A stretch of DNA of 64,000 nt from Citrobacter freundii (GCF_029717145.1 NZ_CP099222.1:1488001-1552000); one strand, 5' to 3'; counted from the first letter of the stretch, positions 1 through 11,204 are shown. Program-made: numbers and translations. Notes: a model not told the origin generated them from the letters alone.

Positions 1-421
1 GTATTGTGCGGCTGAATACATCCTGCAAAAAGGGGAACCGGTGCCGCTGGTCCTGCTGGACGATCCCAGCCCGTTTCGCGATATCGTGCTGTCTACGCTA
101 AATGCTGCGCAGATCCCGTGGCGTTTGGCCTATGTGGCGTCAACATTGCCTGCGGTTCGCGCTGCAGTAAAAGCAGGATTGGGCGTCACTGCCCGTCCGG
201 TAGAAATGATGAGTCCGGACTTGCGCGTGTTAGGTGCGGTGGATGGTTTGCCACCGTTGCCAGAAACCGAATACCTGCTGTGCTGCGATACCAGCACGCA
301 AAACGAGTTAGCTCAGGTTATCTTTAAGTCGATGCAAACGTACCAAAACCCATGGCAATACAATCAGTTTACCCCTGAAGGGGGAGATGATTCGCTGATC
401 GTTGAAGGTGACTTTGAGTAA
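1..421 (+). CDS. lrhA: LysR-type regulator LrhA, 3' end only
   Basis: This is the C-terminal 139 codons of a LysR-family protein; the frame is open from base 2 and the 5' end lies outside the window. Only the effector-binding domain is visible, with the segments [20 protein letters not shown] and [15 protein letters not shown] that I recognise from E. coli LrhA. LrhA represses flhDC and so lowers motility and chemotaxis, and it affects RpoS levels. Its place directly upstream of nuo on the same strand is the conserved enteric arrangement. A strong terminator follows, so it is probably not co-transcribed with nuo. Confidence 0.95.
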   Translation, partial: YCAAEYILQKGEPVPLVLLDDPSPFRDIVLSTLNAAQIPWRLAYVASTLPAVRAAVKAGLGVTARPVEMMSPDLRVLGAVDGLPPLPETEYLLCCDTSTQNELAQVIFKSMQTYQNPWQYNQFTPEGGDDSLIVEGDFE

Positions 422-458
422 TGCGTCACAAATAATCGTTTTAAAATGTAAGTGCAAA

Positions 459-503
459 AAAGAGCCACTAAAGATGAAATAACTTCCAGTGGCTCTTTTT
501 TTA
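459..503 (+). terminator. Rho-independent terminator of lrhA
   Basis: A 9-bp perfect stem AGAGCCACT/AGTGGCTCT (461-469 and 488-496) encloses an 18-nt loop and is followed by a run of T. It lies about 40 bp after the lrhA stop codon. Confidence 0.88.
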
Positions 504-1047
504 TACAAAACAGGCAGTCTATAGCCTGTTTGTAAATGAAAAGTGAATAAAATCAGTAGGTAAAAGATTTTCGATTAAATTGAGTAAAAAATAAACAAAA
601 GAAGGGCCTATTATTTTCATGTTAAAAAACTAGAGAAATTGTTGCTGTTTTTTATGATGGATTAACAAAAGCGTGTCACAGATCAAGAAAATACTCACAT
701 TTAGGGGGAGGCATCTGCACGAATTCCTGTCAAAATAGAGGTGTATTATCTTTTTTACTTCACTACGGACACGATTCAACAACATTAAAATTGGCTAATG
801 ACAGGACTGAAATGAGTCTAAATAGCACTTTATGTTAATGATACTGAATTGGTGTAAAATAATGTGAGGAAACTTTTGTTAAAGTTGACAAAAGGTTATA
901 GAAAGGAGTAAAAAACCCCATCAATTGGCTGTATAAATGGTTTTCTACAGTGATTGTAAGGTTTTTTTTATTCCTCCCCATGAATCGATGTGGCGTTCAT
1001 CTGCCGTAAAGAGCAGAGAATTTGGCGCTACTTTTGATGAGTAAGCA
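504..1047 (+). promoter_or_regulatory. Long upstream regulatory region of the nuo operon
   Basis: About 540 bp of A+T-rich DNA without a convincing gene separates the lrhA terminator from nuoA. In E. coli the matching region holds nuo promoters controlled by ArcA, NarL, FNR, IHF and Fis, so a long leader is expected. I see one reasonable sigma-70 candidate (885-914) inside an inverted repeat (871-897). I could not place ArcA or NarL sites with confidence by eye. Confidence 0.7.
885..914 (+). promoter_or_regulatory. Candidate sigma-70 promoter for nuo
   Basis: A perfect -35 hexamer TTGACA (885-890) is followed after 18 bp by TAAAAA (909-914), a moderate -10. The implied start near 921 would give a leader of about 125 nt before nuoA. 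The -35 is embedded in an inverted repeat with arms CTTTTGT/ACAAAAG, so a repressor or activator could compete with RNA polymerase there. This is a pattern-based call only. Confidence 0.4.
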
Positions 1048-1491
1048 ATGAGTATGTCAACATCCACTGAAATCATCGCTCATCACTGGGCATTCGCTAT
1101 CTTTCTTATTGTTGCCATTGGCCTGTGCTGCCTGATGCTCGTCGGCGGCTGGTTTTTAGGGGGTCGCGCGCGCGCGAGATCTAAAAACGTGCCGTTTGAA
1201 TCAGGTATCGACTCGGTCGGCACCGCCCGCTTGCGCCTGTCTGCCAAGTTTTACCTGGTAGCCATGTTCTTCGTTATCTTCGACGTTGAAGCGCTGTATC
1301 TTTTTGCATGGTCAACATCTATCCGTGAAAGCGGCTGGATTGGCTTTGTGGAAGCTGCAATTTTTATTTTTGTGTTACTGGCAGGTCTGGTTTATCTGGT
1401 GCGTATTGGCGCGCTGGACTGGACGCCCGCGCGTTCACGCCGCGAGCGTATGAACCCGGAAACGAACAGTATCGCTAATCGTCAACGCTAA
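1048..1491 (+). CDS. nuoA: NADH-quinone oxidoreductase subunit A
   Basis: NuoA is a small membrane subunit of respiratory complex I. The 147-residue length equals the E. coli protein. Three hydrophobic helices lie at about 15-38, 66-88 and 98-120. The second contains the FDVEALYLF motif with Asp79 and Glu81, acidic residues conserved in this subunit near the quinone chamber. The start MSMSTSTE matches the E. coli N-terminus. It is the first gene of the nuo operon and nuoB follows after 15 bp. Confidence 0.98.
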   Translation: MSMSTSTEIIAHHWAFAIFLIVAIGLCCLMLVGGWFLGGRARARSKNVPFESGIDSVGTARLRLSAKFYLVAMFFVIFDVEALYLFAWSTSIRESGWIGFVEAAIFIFVLLAGLVYLVRIGALDWTPARSRRERMNPETNSIANRQR

Positions 1492-1506
1492 CCGCGAGGC
1501 ATTAAG

Positions 1507-2169
1507 ATGGATTATACGCTCACCCGCATAGATCCTAACGGTGAGAACGACCGTTACCCCCTGCAAAAACAGGAGATCGTAACCGACCCCCTGGAACAAG
1601 AAGTTAACAAAAACGTGTTCATGGGCAAACTGCATGACATGGTTAACTGGGGCCGTAAAAACTCAATTTGGCCATACAACTTTGGCCTTTCCTGCTGCTA
1701 CGTTGAGATGGTGACCTCGTTCACCGCCGTGCATGACGTGGCCCGTTTTGGCGCAGAAGTTCTGCGTGCCTCTCCGCGTCAGGCCGACCTGATGGTCGTG
1801 GCCGGCACCTGCTTTACCAAAATGGCCCCGGTTATTCAGCGCCTCTACGATCAGATGCTGGAACCAAAATGGGTTATTTCCATGGGCGCATGTGCCAACT
1901 CCGGCGGTATGTACGATATTTACTCCGTTGTGCAGGGCGTTGATAAGTTTATTCCGGTTGATGTGTACATCCCGGGATGCCCGCCGCGTCCGGAAGCCTA
2001 CATGCAGGCACTGATGCTGCTGCAAGACTCCATTGGCAAAGAACGTCGTCCACTCTCATGGGTGGTTGGCGATCAGGGCGTTTATCGCGCCAATATGCAG
2101 TCAGAGCGTGAGCGTAAGCGCGGCGAACGTATTGCTGTAACGAATCTTCGCACACCGGACGAGATTTAA
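1507..2169 (+). CDS. nuoB: NADH-quinone oxidoreductase subunit B (N2 cluster)
   Basis: NuoB carries iron-sulfur cluster N2, the last electron carrier before quinone, in the peripheral arm at the membrane junction. Its 220 residues match E. coli. The four ligands are visible: adjacent Cys63-Cys64 in GLSCCYVE, Cys129 in MGACANSGG and Cys158 in IPGCPPRP. It is followed by an 89-bp gap with a possible hairpin before nuoCD, one of the few nuo junctions that are not tightly packed. Confidence 0.98.
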   Translation: MDYTLTRIDPNGENDRYPLQKQEIVTDPLEQEVNKNVFMGKLHDMVNWGRKNSIWPYNFGLSCCYVEMVTSFTAVHDVARFGAEVLRASPRQADLMVVAGTCFTKMAPVIQRLYDQMLEPKWVISMGACANSGGMYDIYSVVQGVDKFIPVDVYIPGCPPRPEAYMQALMLLQDSIGKERRPLSWVVGDQGVYRANMQSERERKRGERIAVTNLRTPDEI

Positions 2170-2183
2170 TTTGCGCCTGTCGG

Positions 2184-2231
2184 CCTGGGGATTACCTTCG
2201 CATATCACTATTCAAATAGCGCGAAGCCAGG
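2184..2231 (+). other. Possible RNA hairpin in the nuoB-nuoCD gap
   Basis: The arms CTTCGC (2196-2201) and GCGAAG (2221-2226) can pair, extended outward by CCTGG (2184-2188) and CCAGG (2227-2231) with a one-sided bulge. It lies about 28 bp before the nuoCD start. It has no T tract, so it is not a typical terminator and could affect mRNA stability or translation. The fold was judged by eye. Confidence 0.4.
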
Positions 2232-2258
2232 CTTAACAGTCACCACGAACCATTTGCA

Positions 2259-4061
2259 ATGGTGAACAATATGACCGACTTAACCGCGCAAGACGCTGCC
2301 TGGCAAACACGGGATCATCTCGATGACCCGGTCATTGGCGAACTGCGCAACCGTTTTGGGCCGGATGCCTTTACCGTTCAGGCGACTCGCACCGGGGTAC
2401 CCGTTGTTTGGGTCAAGCGTGAACAACTCCTGGAAGTGGGTGATTTCTTAAAGAGATTGCCGAAACCATACGTCATGCTGTTTGACTTACACGGCATGGA
2501 CGAACGTCTGCGTACGCACCGCGAAGGGTTACCTGCCGCGGATTTTTCCGTTTTCTATCACCTGATCTCCATTGAACGCAATCGCGATATCATGCTCAAG
2601 GTGGCATTGTCTGAAAACGATCTGCGCGTGCCGACGTTCACCAAACTGTTCCCGAACGCCAACTGGTATGAGCGTGAAACCTGGGAAATGTTTGGTATTG
2701 ATATCGAAGGCCACCCGCACCTGACGCGTCTTCTGATGCCGCATACCTGGGAAGGCCATCCGCTGCGTAAAGATTACCCGGCGCGTGCGACCGAATTCGA
2801 TCCGTTTGAGCTGACCAAAGCCAAGCAGGATCTGGAAATGGAGTCACTGACCTTCAAACCTGAAGACTGGGGCATGCAGCGTGGTACCGAAAACGAGGAC
2901 TTTATGTTCCTCAACCTCGGTCCGAACCACCCGTCTTCTCACGGTGCATTCCGTATTGTTCTTCAACTTGACGGCGAAGAGATCGTCGACTGCGTGCCTG
3001 ACATCGGCTACCACCATCGTGGCGCCGAAAAGATGGGTGAACGTCAGTCCTGGCACAGCTACATTCCGTACACCGACCGTATCGAATATCTCGGCGGCTG
3101 CGTGAACGAAATGCCGTACGTGCTGGCGGTAGAAAAGCTGGCGGGCATTACCGTACCGGATCGCGTCAACGTGATCCGCGTTATGCTTTCTGAACTTTTC
3201 CGTATCAACAGCCACCTGCTGTATATCTCCACGTTCATTCAGGACGTCGGCGCGATGACTCCCGTGTTCTTCGCCTTTACCGACCGTCAGAAAATCTATG
3301 ACGTGGTAGAAGCGATCACCGGTTTCCGTATGCACCCGGCCTGGTTCCGTATCGGTGGCGTTGCACACGACCTGCCGCGCGGTTGGGACAAGCTGCTGCG
3401 TGATTTCCTCGACTGGATGCCGAAGCGTCTGGATTCCTACGAGAAAGCTGCGCTGCGCAACACCATCCTGAAAGGCCGTTCGCAGGGTGTTGCCGCTTAC
3501 GGTAAGAAAGAAGCGCTGGACTGGGGTTGTACCGGTGCTGCGCTGCGTGCAACCGGTATTGATTTCGACGTGCGTAAGTCACGTCCGTACTCTGGCTATG
3601 AAAACTTCGACTTCGAAATCCCGGTGGGCGGTGGTGTTTCCGACTGCTACACCCGCGTGATGCTGAAAGTTGAAGAGCTGCGCCAGAGCCTGCGCATCCT
3701 TGAGCAGTGCCTCAACAACATGCCGGAAGGCCCGTTCAAAGCGGATCACCCGCTGACCACGCCGCCGCCGAAAGAGCGCACGCTACAGCATATCGAAACC
3801 CTGATCACCCACTTCCTGCAAGTGTCGTGGGGCCCGGTTATGCCGGCGCAGGAATCCTTCCAGATGGTGGAAGCGACCAAGGGTATCAACAGTTACTACC
3901 TGACCAGCGATGGCAGCACCATGAGTTACCGTACTCGTATCCGTACACCGAGTTATGCGCATTTGCAGCAGATCCCGGTAGCGGTACGTGGCAGCCTGGT
4001 GTCCGACCTTATCGTCCATCTGGGTAGTATCGATTTTGTTATGTCAGATGTGGACCGCTAA
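2259..4061 (+). CDS. nuoC: NADH-quinone oxidoreductase fused subunits C and D
   Basis: This 600-residue protein is the natural fusion of NuoC (about residues 1-190) and NuoD (about 200-600) also found in E. coli, where it is called NuoCD. The D part is related to the large subunit of [NiFe] hydrogenases and lines the quinone-binding cavity; the motifs [14 protein letters not shown] and [12 protein letters not shown] are visible. The start [11 protein letters not shown] matches E. coli. Around residues 145-175 the sequence ([15 protein letters not shown]) differs from my recollection of the K-12 protein (LFGMTFDGHPNLRRI), which looks like local lineage variation and not damage. nuoE begins 2 bp after the stop. 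Confidence 0.98.
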   Translation: MVNNMTDLTAQDAAWQTRDHLDDPVIGELRNRFGPDAFTVQATRTGVPVVWVKREQLLEVGDFLKRLPKPYVMLFDLHGMDERLRTHREGLPAADFSVFYHLISIERNRDIMLKVALSENDLRVPTFTKLFPNANWYERETWEMFGIDIEGHPHLTRLLMPHTWEGHPLRKDYPARATEFDPFELTKAKQDLEMESLTFKPEDWGMQRGTENEDFMFLNLGPNHPSSHGAFRIVLQLDGEEIVDCVPDIGYHHRGAEKMGERQSWHSYIPYTDRIEYLGGCVNEMPYVLAVEKLAGITVPDRVNVIRVMLSELFRINSHLLYISTFIQDVGAMTPVFFAFTDRQKIYDVVEAITGFRMHPAWFRIGGVAHDLPRGWDKLLRDFLDWMPKRLDSYEKAALRNTILKGRSQGVAAYGKKEALDWGCTGAALRATGIDFDVRKSRPYSGYENFDFEIPVGGGVSDCYTRVMLKVEELRQSLRILEQCLNNMPEGPFKADHPLTTPPPKERTLQHIETLITHFLQVSWGPVMPAQESFQMVEATKGINSYYLTSDGSTMSYRTRIRTPSYAHLQQIPVAVRGSLVSDLIVHLGSIDFVMSDVDR

Positions 4062-4063
4062 TT

Positions 4064-4564
4064 ATGCACGAGAATCAACAACCACAAACCGAGGCTTTTG
4101 AGCTGAGTGCGGCTGAGCGTGAAGCGATTGAGCACGAGAAGCACCACTACGAAGACCCGCGTGCGGCGTCCATTGAAGCGCTGAAAATCGTTCAGAAACA
4201 GCGTGGCTGGGTGCCAGATGGGGCGATCTATGCGATCGCTGATGTGCTGGGTATTCCGGCAAGCGACGTTGAAGGTGTTGCCACGTTTTACAGCCAGATC
4301 TTCCGCCAACCGGTCGGTCGCCACGTGATCCGCTACTGCGACAGCGTGGTGTGCCATATCAACGGCTATCAAGGGATCCAGGCGGCACTTGAGAAAAAAC
4401 TCAACATCAAGCCGGGGCAGACGACCTTTGACGGTCGCTTTACGTTGCTGCCGACCTGTTGCCTGGGGAACTGCGACAAGGGGCCGAACATGATGATCGA
4501 TGAAGATACGCATGCTCACCTGACTCCGGAAGGCATTCCCGAACTGCTGGAGCGGTATAAATGA
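4064..4564 (+). CDS. nuoE: NADH-quinone oxidoreductase subunit E (N1a cluster)
   Basis: NuoE is the thioredoxin-fold [2Fe-2S] subunit that sits beside NuoF in the NADH-oxidising tip of complex I. At 166 residues it has the E. coli length. The N1a ligands are visible as Cys92 and Cys97 (YCDSVVCHI) and Cys133 and Cys137 ([10 protein letters not shown]). Its stop overlaps the nuoF start (ATGA), suggesting translational coupling of the NuoE-NuoF pair. Confidence 0.98.
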   Translation: MHENQQPQTEAFELSAAEREAIEHEKHHYEDPRAASIEALKIVQKQRGWVPDGAIYAIADVLGIPASDVEGVATFYSQIFRQPVGRHVIRYCDSVVCHINGYQGIQAALEKKLNIKPGQTTFDGRFTLLPTCCLGNCDKGPNMMIDEDTHAHLTPEGIPELLERYK

Positions 4565-5898
4565 AAGACATTATCCGTACTCCCGAAACGCATCCGCTGA
4601 CCTGGCGTCTGCGCGATGACAACCAGCCAATATGGCTGGATGAATACCGTAGCAAAAACGGTTACGAAGGTGCGCGTAAGGCCCTGACCGGGCTGTCACC
4701 GGACGAAATCGTTAATCAGGTGAAAGACGCTGGCCTGAAAGGGCGCGGCGGCGCAGGCTTTTCCACGGGTCTGAAGTGGAGCCTGATGCCGAAAGACGAA
4801 TCCATGAACATCCGTTACCTGCTGTGTAACGCCGATGAAATGGAGCCGGGCACCTATAAAGACCGTCTGTTGATGGAACAGCTGCCGCACCTGCTGGTGG
4901 AAGGCATGCTGATCTCTGCGTTTGCGCTGAAAGCGTACCGCGGTTACATCTTCCTGCGCGGCGAATACATTGAAGCTGCGGTGAATCTGCGTCGCGCCAT
5001 TGCTGAAGCGACCGAAGCGGGTCTGCTTGGCAAAAATATCATGGGCACCGGTTTCGACTTCGAACTGTTTGTGCACACCGGGGCAGGGCGCTACATCTGC
5101 GGTGAAGAAACCGCACTGATCAACTCCCTCGAAGGTCGTCGTGCTAACCCGCGCTCCAAGCCGCCGTTCCCGGCAAGCTCTGGCGCATGGGGTAAGCCGA
5201 CCTGCGTGAACAACGTCGAAACTCTGTGTAACGTACCGGCTATCCTCGCCAACGGCGTGGAGTGGTACCAGAATATTTCGAAGAGCAAAGACGCAGGCAC
5301 CAAGCTGATGGGCTTCTCCGGTCGCGTGAAGAATCCGGGACTGTGGGAACTGCCGTTTGGGACCACCGCGCGTGAAATCCTCGAAGATTACGCGGGCGGC
5401 ATGCGTGATGGCCTGAAGTTCAAAGCCTGGCAGCCGGGTGGGGCGGGGACTGACTTCCTGACCGAAGCGCACCTTGACCTGCCGATGGAGTTCGAAAGCA
5501 TCGGTAAAGCGGGTAGCCGTCTGGGTACGGCGCTGGCGATGGCGGTCGATCACGAGATTGGCATGGTGCCGCTGGTGCGTAACCTCGAAGAGTTCTTTGC
5601 CCGCGAGTCCTGCGGCTGGTGTACGCCGTGCCGTGATGGTTTGCCGTGGAGCGTAAAAATTCTGCGTGCGCTGGAGCGTGGCGAAGGCCAGCCTGGGGAT
5701 ATCGAGACACTTGAGCAACTGTGTCGTTTCCTCGGTCCGGGTAAAACCTTCTGTGCACACGCACCGGGTGCGGTCGAACCGCTACAGAGCGCCATTAAAT
5801 ATTTCCGCGAAGAATTCGAAGCTGGCATCAAGCAGACCTTCAGCAATACCCATGCGATTGGTGGTATTCAGCCGAACCTGTTGAAAGAGCGCTGGTAA
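4561..5898 (+). CDS. nuoF: NADH-quinone oxidoreductase subunit F (NADH and FMN site)
   Basis: NuoF binds NADH and FMN and passes electrons to cluster N3. It has 445 residues. [10 protein letters not shown] at 61-70 is the glycine-rich nucleotide/FMN loop. Glu95 in [12 protein letters not shown] is the conserved residue that helps discriminate NADH from NADPH. Cluster N3 ligands are Cys351, Cys354 and Cys357 ([11 protein letters not shown]) and Cys398. It overlaps nuoE by 4 nt. The gap to nuoG is 174 bp and holds an ERIC element. Confidence 0.98.
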   Translation: MKDIIRTPETHPLTWRLRDDNQPIWLDEYRSKNGYEGARKALTGLSPDEIVNQVKDAGLKGRGGAGFSTGLKWSLMPKDESMNIRYLLCNADEMEPGTYKDRLLMEQLPHLLVEGMLISAFALKAYRGYIFLRGEYIEAAVNLRRAIAEATEAGLLGKNIMGTGFDFELFVHTGAGRYICGEETALINSLEGRRANPRSKPPFPASSGAWGKPTCVNNVETLCNVPAILANGVEWYQNISKSKDAGTKLMGFSGRVKNPGLWELPFGTTAREILEDYAGGMRDGLKFKAWQPGGAGTDFLTEAHLDLPMEFESIGKAGSRLGTALAMAVDHEIGMVPLVRNLEEFFARESCGWCTPCRDGLPWSVKILRALERGEGQPGDIETLEQLCRFLGPGKTFCAHAPGAVEPLQSAIKYFREEFEAGIKQTFSNTHAIGGIQPNLLKERW

Positions 5899-5918
5899 AC
5901 GTTTTACGCGAAAGCATT

Positions 5919-6011
5919 CAAGATGCGTCAAGGCGGCAACCGAGAGAATCCCTGAGCTTACTAAAGTAAGTGACTGGGGTGAACGAGAGAAGCCAACGCC
6001 GAGGCAGCTTG
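5919..6011. repeat. ERIC (IRU) element between nuoF and nuoG
   Basis: The core AAGTAAGTGACTGGGGTGA (about 5964-5982) matches the conserved half of enterobacterial repetitive intergenic consensus elements, and the opposite arm GAATCCCTGAGCTTACT is its imperfect complement. The outer arms CAAGATGCGTC and GAGGCAGCTTG also pair. Limits are approximate; the dyad I can trace is shorter than the usual element of about 127 bp. ERICs lie in transcribed intergenic DNA and form stem-loops in mRNA, so this copy should be transcribed within nuo. Confidence 0.85.
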
Positions 6012-6072
6012 AAGGATAAAGCGGAAAAGAAATTCGATTAACGCTTGGTCACTGACTAAGCCAACTGGAAGC

Positions 6073-8808
6073 ATGCTGACTATGGCTACGATTCATGTAG
6101 ACGGCAAAGAATATGAGGTCAACGGCGCGGACAACCTGCTAGAAGCTTGTCTGTCCCTCGGCCTTGATATTCCGTACTTTTGCTGGCACCCGGCGCTGGG
6201 AAGCGTCGGTGCTTGCCGCCAGTGTGCGGTGAAGCAATATCAAAACGCGGAAGATACGCGTGGTCGCCTGGTGATGTCTTGTATGACACCGGCCACCGAA
6301 GGCACCTTTATTTCTATCGATGACGAAGAAGCGAAACAGTTCCGTGAAAGCGTGGTGGAATGGTTGATGACTAACCACCCACACGACTGTCCGGTCTGCG
6401 AAGAGGGCGGTAACTGCCACCTTCAGGATATGACCGTGATGACGGGTCATAGCTTCCGTCGCTACCGCTTTACCAAGCGCACCCACCGCAACCAGGACCT
6501 GGGGCCGTTCATCTCTCATGAAATGAACCGCTGCATCGCCTGCTATCGCTGCGTTCGCTACTACAAAGATTACGCTGACGGCGCGGATCTGGGCGTCTAT
6601 GGCGCACATGACAACGTCTACTTCGGTCGCCCGGAAGACGGCGTGCTGGAGAGCGAATTCTCCGGTAACCTGGTAGAAATCTGCCCGACCGGCGTGTTCA
6701 CCGATAAAACGCACTCCGAGCGTTATAACCGTAAATGGGACATGCAGTTTGCGCCAAGCATCTGCCAGCAGTGTTCCATTGGCTGTAACACCAGCCCGGG
6801 TGAGCGTTACGGTGAACTGCGTCGTATCGAAAACCGTTATAACGGTACCGTTAACCACTACTTCCTCTGCGACCGTGGTCGTTTTGGCTATGGTTACGTG
6901 AACCTGAAAGACCGTCCGCGTCAGCCGGTTCAGCGTCGTGGCGACGATCTGATCACCCTCAACGCCGAGCAGGCGATGCAGGGCGCGGCTGACATTCTGC
7001 GTCAGTCGAAGAAAGTGATCGGCATCGGCTCCCCGCGCGCCAGCGTTGAAAGCAACTTTGCGTTGCGTGAACTGGTGGGTGCGGAAAACTTCTATACCGG
7101 TATCGCTCAAGGCGAACTGGAACGTCTGCAACTGGCGCTGAGCGTGCTGCGTGACGGCGGTATTCATACCCCGGCACTGCGCGAGATTGAATCTTACGAT
7201 GCGGTTCTGGTGCTGGGCGAAGATGTTACCCAGACCGGCGCACGCGTTGCGCTGGCTGTACGTCAGGCGGTGAAAGGTAAAGCACGCGAAATGGCAGCAG
7301 CGCAGAAAGTGGCTGACTGGCAGATTGCCGCGATCCTTAACATCGGCCAACGTGCCAAGCATCCGCTGTTCGTGACCAACGTGGATAACACCCGTCTGGA
7401 TGATATCGCAGCATGGACCTACCGTGCGCCGGTTGAAGATCAGGCGCGTTTAGGTTTCGCCATTGCTCACGCGCTGGATAACACCGCTCCGGCCGTTGAC
7501 GGTATTGACCGTGACCTGCAGAACAAAATCGACGTCATCGTTCAGGCCCTGGCTGGCGCGAAGAAACCGCTGATTATCTCCGGTACCAACGCCGGTAGCG
7601 CTGAAGTGATTCAGGCTGCTGCTAACGTGGCGAAGGCGCTGAAAGGTCGTGGCGCAGACGTCGGCATCACCATGATTGCCCGCTCTGTTAACAGCATGGG
7701 CCTCGGTATGATTGGCGGCGGTTCACTTGATGATGCGCTGACCGAACTGGAAACAGGTCGTGCTGATGCCGTGGTGGTACTGGAAAATGACCTGCATCGC
7801 CATGCGTCTGCCACTCGCGTTAACGCTGCGCTGGCGAAAGCACCGCTGGTACTGGTCGTTGACCATCAGCGTACCGCGATTATGGACAATGCCCATCTGG
7901 TCCTTTCTGCAGCAAGTTTTGCCGAAAGCGACGGTACGGTTATCAATAACGAAGGCCGCGCACAGCGTTTCTTCCAGGTATATGACCCAAGCTACTACGA
8001 CAGCAACATTGTGATGCTGGAAAGCTGGCGCTGGCTGCACTCGCTGCACAGCACCGTGCAGAGCCGTGAAGTGGACTGGACGCAGCTCGATCACGTTATC
8101 GACGCCGCCGTAGCCGCGTTGCCGCAGTTGGCTGGCATTAAAGATGCCGCGCCGGACGCGAGCTTCCGTATTCGTGGGCAGAAACTGGCACGTGAGCCGC
8201 ATCGTTACAGTGGTCGTACCGCCATGCGTGCCAACATTAGCGTGCATGAACCGCGTCAACCGCAGGACAAAGACACTATGTTTGCCTTCTCGATGGAAGG
8301 GAACAACCAGCCGTCTGCGCCGCGTTCACAAATTCCGTTTGCCTGGGCACCAGGCTGGAACTCACCACAAGCGTGGAACAAGTTCCAGGATGAAGTGGGC
8401 GGCAAACTGCGCCATGGCGATCCGGGCGTGCGTCTGATTGAAGCCTCCGAAGGCGGTCTGGACTACTTCACTACCGTTCCGGCGAGCTTCCAGGCGCAGG
8501 ATGGTCAATGGCGTATCGCGCCGTACTATCATCTGTTTGGTAGCGACGAAATGTCCCAGCGCGCGCCGGTTATCCAGACCCGCATGCCGCAGCCGTACAT
8601 TAAACTCAACCCGGCTGATGCCGAGAAGTTGGGCGTCAATGCGGGTACGCGAGTTTCCTTTAGCTACGATGGCAACACGGTCACATTACCGGTTGAAATC
8701 GCAGAAGGGTTGACGGCGGGGCAGGTTGGTTTGCCGATGGGTATGCCGGGTATCGCGCCGGTTCTGGCTGGTGCGCGTCTTGAGGATCTGCAGGAGGCAC
8801 AACAATGA
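6073..8808 (+). CDS. nuoG: NADH-quinone oxidoreductase subunit G
   Basis: NuoG is the largest iron-sulfur subunit of complex I, 911 residues. The N-terminal ferredoxin domain has the N1b ligands Cys37, Cys48, Cys51 and Cys70. Cluster N5 has the His-x3-Cys-x2-Cys-x5-Cys pattern (His102, Cys106, Cys109, Cys115). [11 protein letters not shown] and EICPTG supply N4. The pattern CQQCSIGC followed by a later Cys (FLCDRG) gives the extra cluster N7 found in E. coli. The rest is a molybdopterin-oxidoreductase-like domain without cofactor role. A start at 6082 (MATIHVDG) is an alternative. It overlaps nuoH by 4 nt. Confidence 0.97.
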   Translation: MLTMATIHVDGKEYEVNGADNLLEACLSLGLDIPYFCWHPALGSVGACRQCAVKQYQNAEDTRGRLVMSCMTPATEGTFISIDDEEAKQFRESVVEWLMTNHPHDCPVCEEGGNCHLQDMTVMTGHSFRRYRFTKRTHRNQDLGPFISHEMNRCIACYRCVRYYKDYADGADLGVYGAHDNVYFGRPEDGVLESEFSGNLVEICPTGVFTDKTHSERYNRKWDMQFAPSICQQCSIGCNTSPGERYGELRRIENRYNGTVNHYFLCDRGRFGYGYVNLKDRPRQPVQRRGDDLITLNAEQAMQGAADILRQSKKVIGIGSPRASVESNFALRELVGAENFYTGIAQGELERLQLALSVLRDGGIHTPALREIESYDAVLVLGEDVTQTGARVALAVRQAVKGKAREMAAAQKVADWQIAAILNIGQRAKHPLFVTNVDNTRLDDIAAWTYRAPVEDQARLGFAIAHALDNTAPAVDGIDRDLQNKIDVIVQALAGAKKPLIISGTNAGSAEVIQAAANVAKALKGRGADVGITMIARSVNSMGLGMIGGGSLDDALTELETGRADAVVVLENDLHRHASATRVNAALAKAPLVLVVDHQRTAIMDNAHLVLSAASFAESDGTVINNEGRAQRFFQVYDPSYYDSNIVMLESWRWLHSLHSTVQSREVDWTQLDHVIDAAVAALPQLAGIKDAAPDASFRIRGQKLAREPHRYSGRTAMRANISVHEPRQPQDKDTMFAFSMEGNNQPSAPRSQIPFAWAPGWNSPQAWNKFQDEVGGKLRHGDPGVRLIEASEGGLDYFTTVPASFQAQDGQWRIAPYYHLFGSDEMSQRAPVIQTRMPQPYIKLNPADAEKLGVNAGTRVSFSYDGNTVTLPVEIAEGLTAGQVGLPMGMPGIAPVLAGARLEDLQEAQQ

Positions 8809-9782
8809 GTTGGATTACACCCGATCTGATTGAGATCCTGCTGAGCATTCTCAAAGCGGTGGTGATCCTGCTGGTGGTGGTCACCTGCGGGGCATTCATG
8901 AGCTTTGGCGAACGTCGTCTGCTGGGTCTGTTCCAGAACCGTTATGGACCGAACCGTGTAGGCTGGGGCGGTTCGCTCCAGCTGGTCGCGGACATGATCA
9001 AGATGTTCTTTAAAGAAGACTGGATCCCGAAATTCTCGGATCGCGTCATCTTTACGCTGGCACCGATGATCGCCTTCACTTCGCTGCTGCTGGCCTTCGC
9101 CATTGTGCCGGTCAGCCCGAACTGGGTGGTCGCTGACCTTAACATCGGGATCTTGTTCTTCCTGATGATGGCCGGTCTGGCGGTGTACGCGGTGCTGTTT
9201 GCCGGTTGGTCGAGCAACAACAAATACTCGCTGCTCGGCGCAATGCGTGCGTCTGCGCAGACCCTGAGCTATGAAGTGTTCCTCGGACTTTCCCTGATGG
9301 GCGTGGTGGCGCAGGCCGGTTCATTTAACATGACCGACATCGTCAATAACCAGGCTGATATCTGGAACGTTATTCCGCAATTCTTTGGTTTTGTCACCTT
9401 TGCTATCGCGGGCGTCGCGGTCTGTCACCGTCACCCGTTTGACCAGCCGGAAGCCGAGCAGGAACTGGCCGATGGTTACCACATTGAATATTCCGGGATG
9501 AAATTCGGCCTGTTCTTCGTGGGGGAGTACATCGGTATCGTCACCATTTCTGCGCTGATGGTTACCCTGTTCTTCGGTGGCTGGCATGGCCCGTTCTTAC
9601 CTCCATTCGTCTGGTTCGCGCTGAAAACCGCGTTCTTTATGATGATGTTCATTTTGATTCGTGCGTCGTTACCGCGTCCTCGTTATGACCAGGTAATGTC
9701 CTTCGGCTGGAAAGTTTGTCTGCCGCTGACGCTCGTCAATTTGCTGGTAACGGCGGCTGTCATTCTGTGGCAGGCGCAATAA
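8805..9782 (+). CDS. nuoH: NADH-quinone oxidoreductase subunit H
   Basis: NuoH is the membrane subunit that joins the peripheral arm to the membrane arm and forms much of the quinone tunnel. It has 325 residues with about eight membrane helices. The charged loop [19 protein letters not shown] (about 218-236) is the conserved cytoplasmic loop facing NuoB and NuoCD. The ATGA overlap with nuoG suggests coupling. Confidence 0.98.
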   Translation: MSWITPDLIEILLSILKAVVILLVVVTCGAFMSFGERRLLGLFQNRYGPNRVGWGGSLQLVADMIKMFFKEDWIPKFSDRVIFTLAPMIAFTSLLLAFAIVPVSPNWVVADLNIGILFFLMMAGLAVYAVLFAGWSSNNKYSLLGAMRASAQTLSYEVFLGLSLMGVVAQAGSFNMTDIVNNQADIWNVIPQFFGFVTFAIAGVAVCHRHPFDQPEAEQELADGYHIEYSGMKFGLFFVGEYIGIVTISALMVTLFFGGWHGPFLPPFVWFALKTAFFMMMFILIRASLPRPRYDQVMSFGWKVCLPLTLVNLLVTAAVILWQAQ

Positions 9783-9796
9783 GGGACACAAAGACC

Positions 9797-10339
9797 ATGA
9801 CCTTAAAAGAATTACTTGTAGGCGCAGGCACCCAGCTTCGTAGTATCTGGATGATCGGCCTGCATGCGTTCGCCAAACGCGAAACGCAGATGTACCCGGA
9901 AGAGCCGGTCTATCTACCGCCCCGTTTTCGTGGTCGTATCGTACTGACACGCGACCCGGACGGCGAAGAGCGCTGCGTTGCCTGTAACCTGTGTGCGGTA
10001 GCTTGTCCGGTCGGCTGTATCTCTCTGCAAAAAGCAGAGACTAAAGATGGTCGCTGGTATCCGGAGTTTTTCCGCATCAACTTCTCACGCTGCATTTTCT
10101 GCGGTATGTGCGAAGAAGCCTGTCCGACAACGGCTATTCAGCTTACTCCAGATTTCGAACTGGGTGAGTATAAGCGCCAGGATCTGGTTTACGAGAAAGA
10201 GGATCTGCTGATCTCCGGTCCGGGTAAATATCCGGAATATAACTTCTACCGGATGGCAGGTATGGCAATCGACGGCAAAGATAAGGGCGAAGCAGAGAAC
10301 GAAGCCAAGCCTATCGACGTCAAGAGCCTGTTACCGTAA
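9797..10339 (+). CDS. nuoI: NADH-quinone oxidoreductase subunit I (N6a/N6b clusters)
   Basis: NuoI is the 8Fe ferredoxin-type subunit that wires the NuoG clusters to N2 in NuoB. I chose the start [11 protein letters not shown] at 9797, which gives 180 residues as in E. coli and leaves 14 bp after nuoH; the frame is open further upstream but only as overlap with nuoH. Two Cys-x2-Cys-x2-Cys-x3-Cys-Pro motifs are visible: Cys60, 63, 66, 70 and Cys99, 102, 105, 109. Confidence 0.98.
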   Translation: MTLKELLVGAGTQLRSIWMIGLHAFAKRETQMYPEEPVYLPPRFRGRIVLTRDPDGEERCVACNLCAVACPVGCISLQKAETKDGRWYPEFFRINFSRCIFCGMCEEACPTTAIQLTPDFELGEYKRQDLVYEKEDLLISGPGKYPEYNFYRMAGMAIDGKDKGEAENEAKPIDVKSLLP

Positions 10340-10350
10340 GGAGAGGGGCA

Positions 10351-10905
10351 ATGGAGTTCGCTTTTTATATCTGTGGCCTGATAGCCATTCTCGCAACCTT
10401 GCGGGTCATCACTCACACCAATCCGGTACACGCACTGCTGTACCTGATTATTTCGCTGCTGGCGATTTCTGGGGTGTTTTTCTCGCTGGGCGCTTACTTT
10501 GCCGGTGCGCTGGAAATTATCGTGTACGCGGGCGCCATCATGGTGCTGTTCGTGTTCGTGGTCATGATGCTCAACCTGGGCGGTGCTGAAATCGAACAGG
10601 AACGTCAGTGGCTGAGACCGCAGGTGTGGATTGGTCCGGCGATTCTGTCGGCCATCATGCTGGCGGTGATTGTCTACGCGATTCTTGGCGTTAACGATCA
10701 GGGCATCGACGGGACGCCAATTAGCGCGAAAGCGGTCGGAATCTCGCTGTTCGGACCTTATGTCCTGGCGGTTGAGCTGGCGTCAATGCTGCTGCTGGCG
10801 GGTCTGGTTGTGGCCTTCCACGTCGGTCGCGAAGAGCGTTCTGGCGAAGTGCTGAGCAACCGCACGGATGACCGCGCGAAAAGAAAAACGGAGGAGCACG
10901 CATGA
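10351..10905 (+). CDS. nuoJ: NADH-quinone oxidoreductase subunit J
   Basis: NuoJ is a 184-residue membrane subunit with five hydrophobic helices, located next to NuoA and NuoK in the proton-pumping arm. The segment [20 protein letters not shown] (about 52-71) is the conserved third helix, which contains the pi-bulge described in complex I structures. A GGAGAGGGGCA ribosome site precedes the start, and the stop overlaps nuoK (ATGA). Confidence 0.97.
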   Translation: MEFAFYICGLIAILATLRVITHTNPVHALLYLIISLLAISGVFFSLGAYFAGALEIIVYAGAIMVLFVFVVMMLNLGGAEIEQERQWLRPQVWIGPAILSAIMLAVIVYAILGVNDQGIDGTPISAKAVGISLFGPYVLAVELASMLLLAGLVVAFHVGREERSGEVLSNRTDDRAKRKTEEHA

Positions 10906-11204
10906 TCCCCTTACAACATGGACTGATCCTCGCGGCTGTCTTATTCGTACTGGGCTTAACCGGTCTGGTTATCCGCCGCAATCTGCTGTTTATGCTGATT
11001 GGGCTGGAAATCATGATTAACGCCTCTGCGCTGGCCTTTGTGGTCGCCGGAAGCTACTGGGGCCAGACCGATGGTCAGGTGATGTACATTCTCGCCATCA
11101 GCCTTGCGGCTGCGGAAGCGAGCATTGGACTTGCGCTGTTGCTGCAACTTCATCGCCGCCGCCAGAACCTGAACATCGATTCAGTAAGTGAGATGCGTGG
11201 ATGA
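10902..11204 (+). CDS. nuoK: NADH-quinone oxidoreductase subunit K
   Basis: NuoK has 100 residues and three membrane helices, and it resembles MrpC antiporter subunits. The two glutamates essential for proton translocation in E. coli are present: Glu36 in LIGLEIMIN and Glu72 in AAAEASIGL. It overlaps both nuoJ and nuoL by 4 nt, so J-K-L are likely translated as a coupled block. Confidence 0.98.
   Translation: MIPLQHGLILAAVLFVLGLTGLVIRRNLLFMLIGLEIMINASALAFVVAGSYWGQTDGQVMYILAISLAAAEASIGLALLLQLHRRRQNLNIDSVSEMRG

Noticed and set aside
6139-7362. Open frame of 407 codons antisense to nuoG
   Set aside because: A shadow frame of a conserved gene with no independent evidence.
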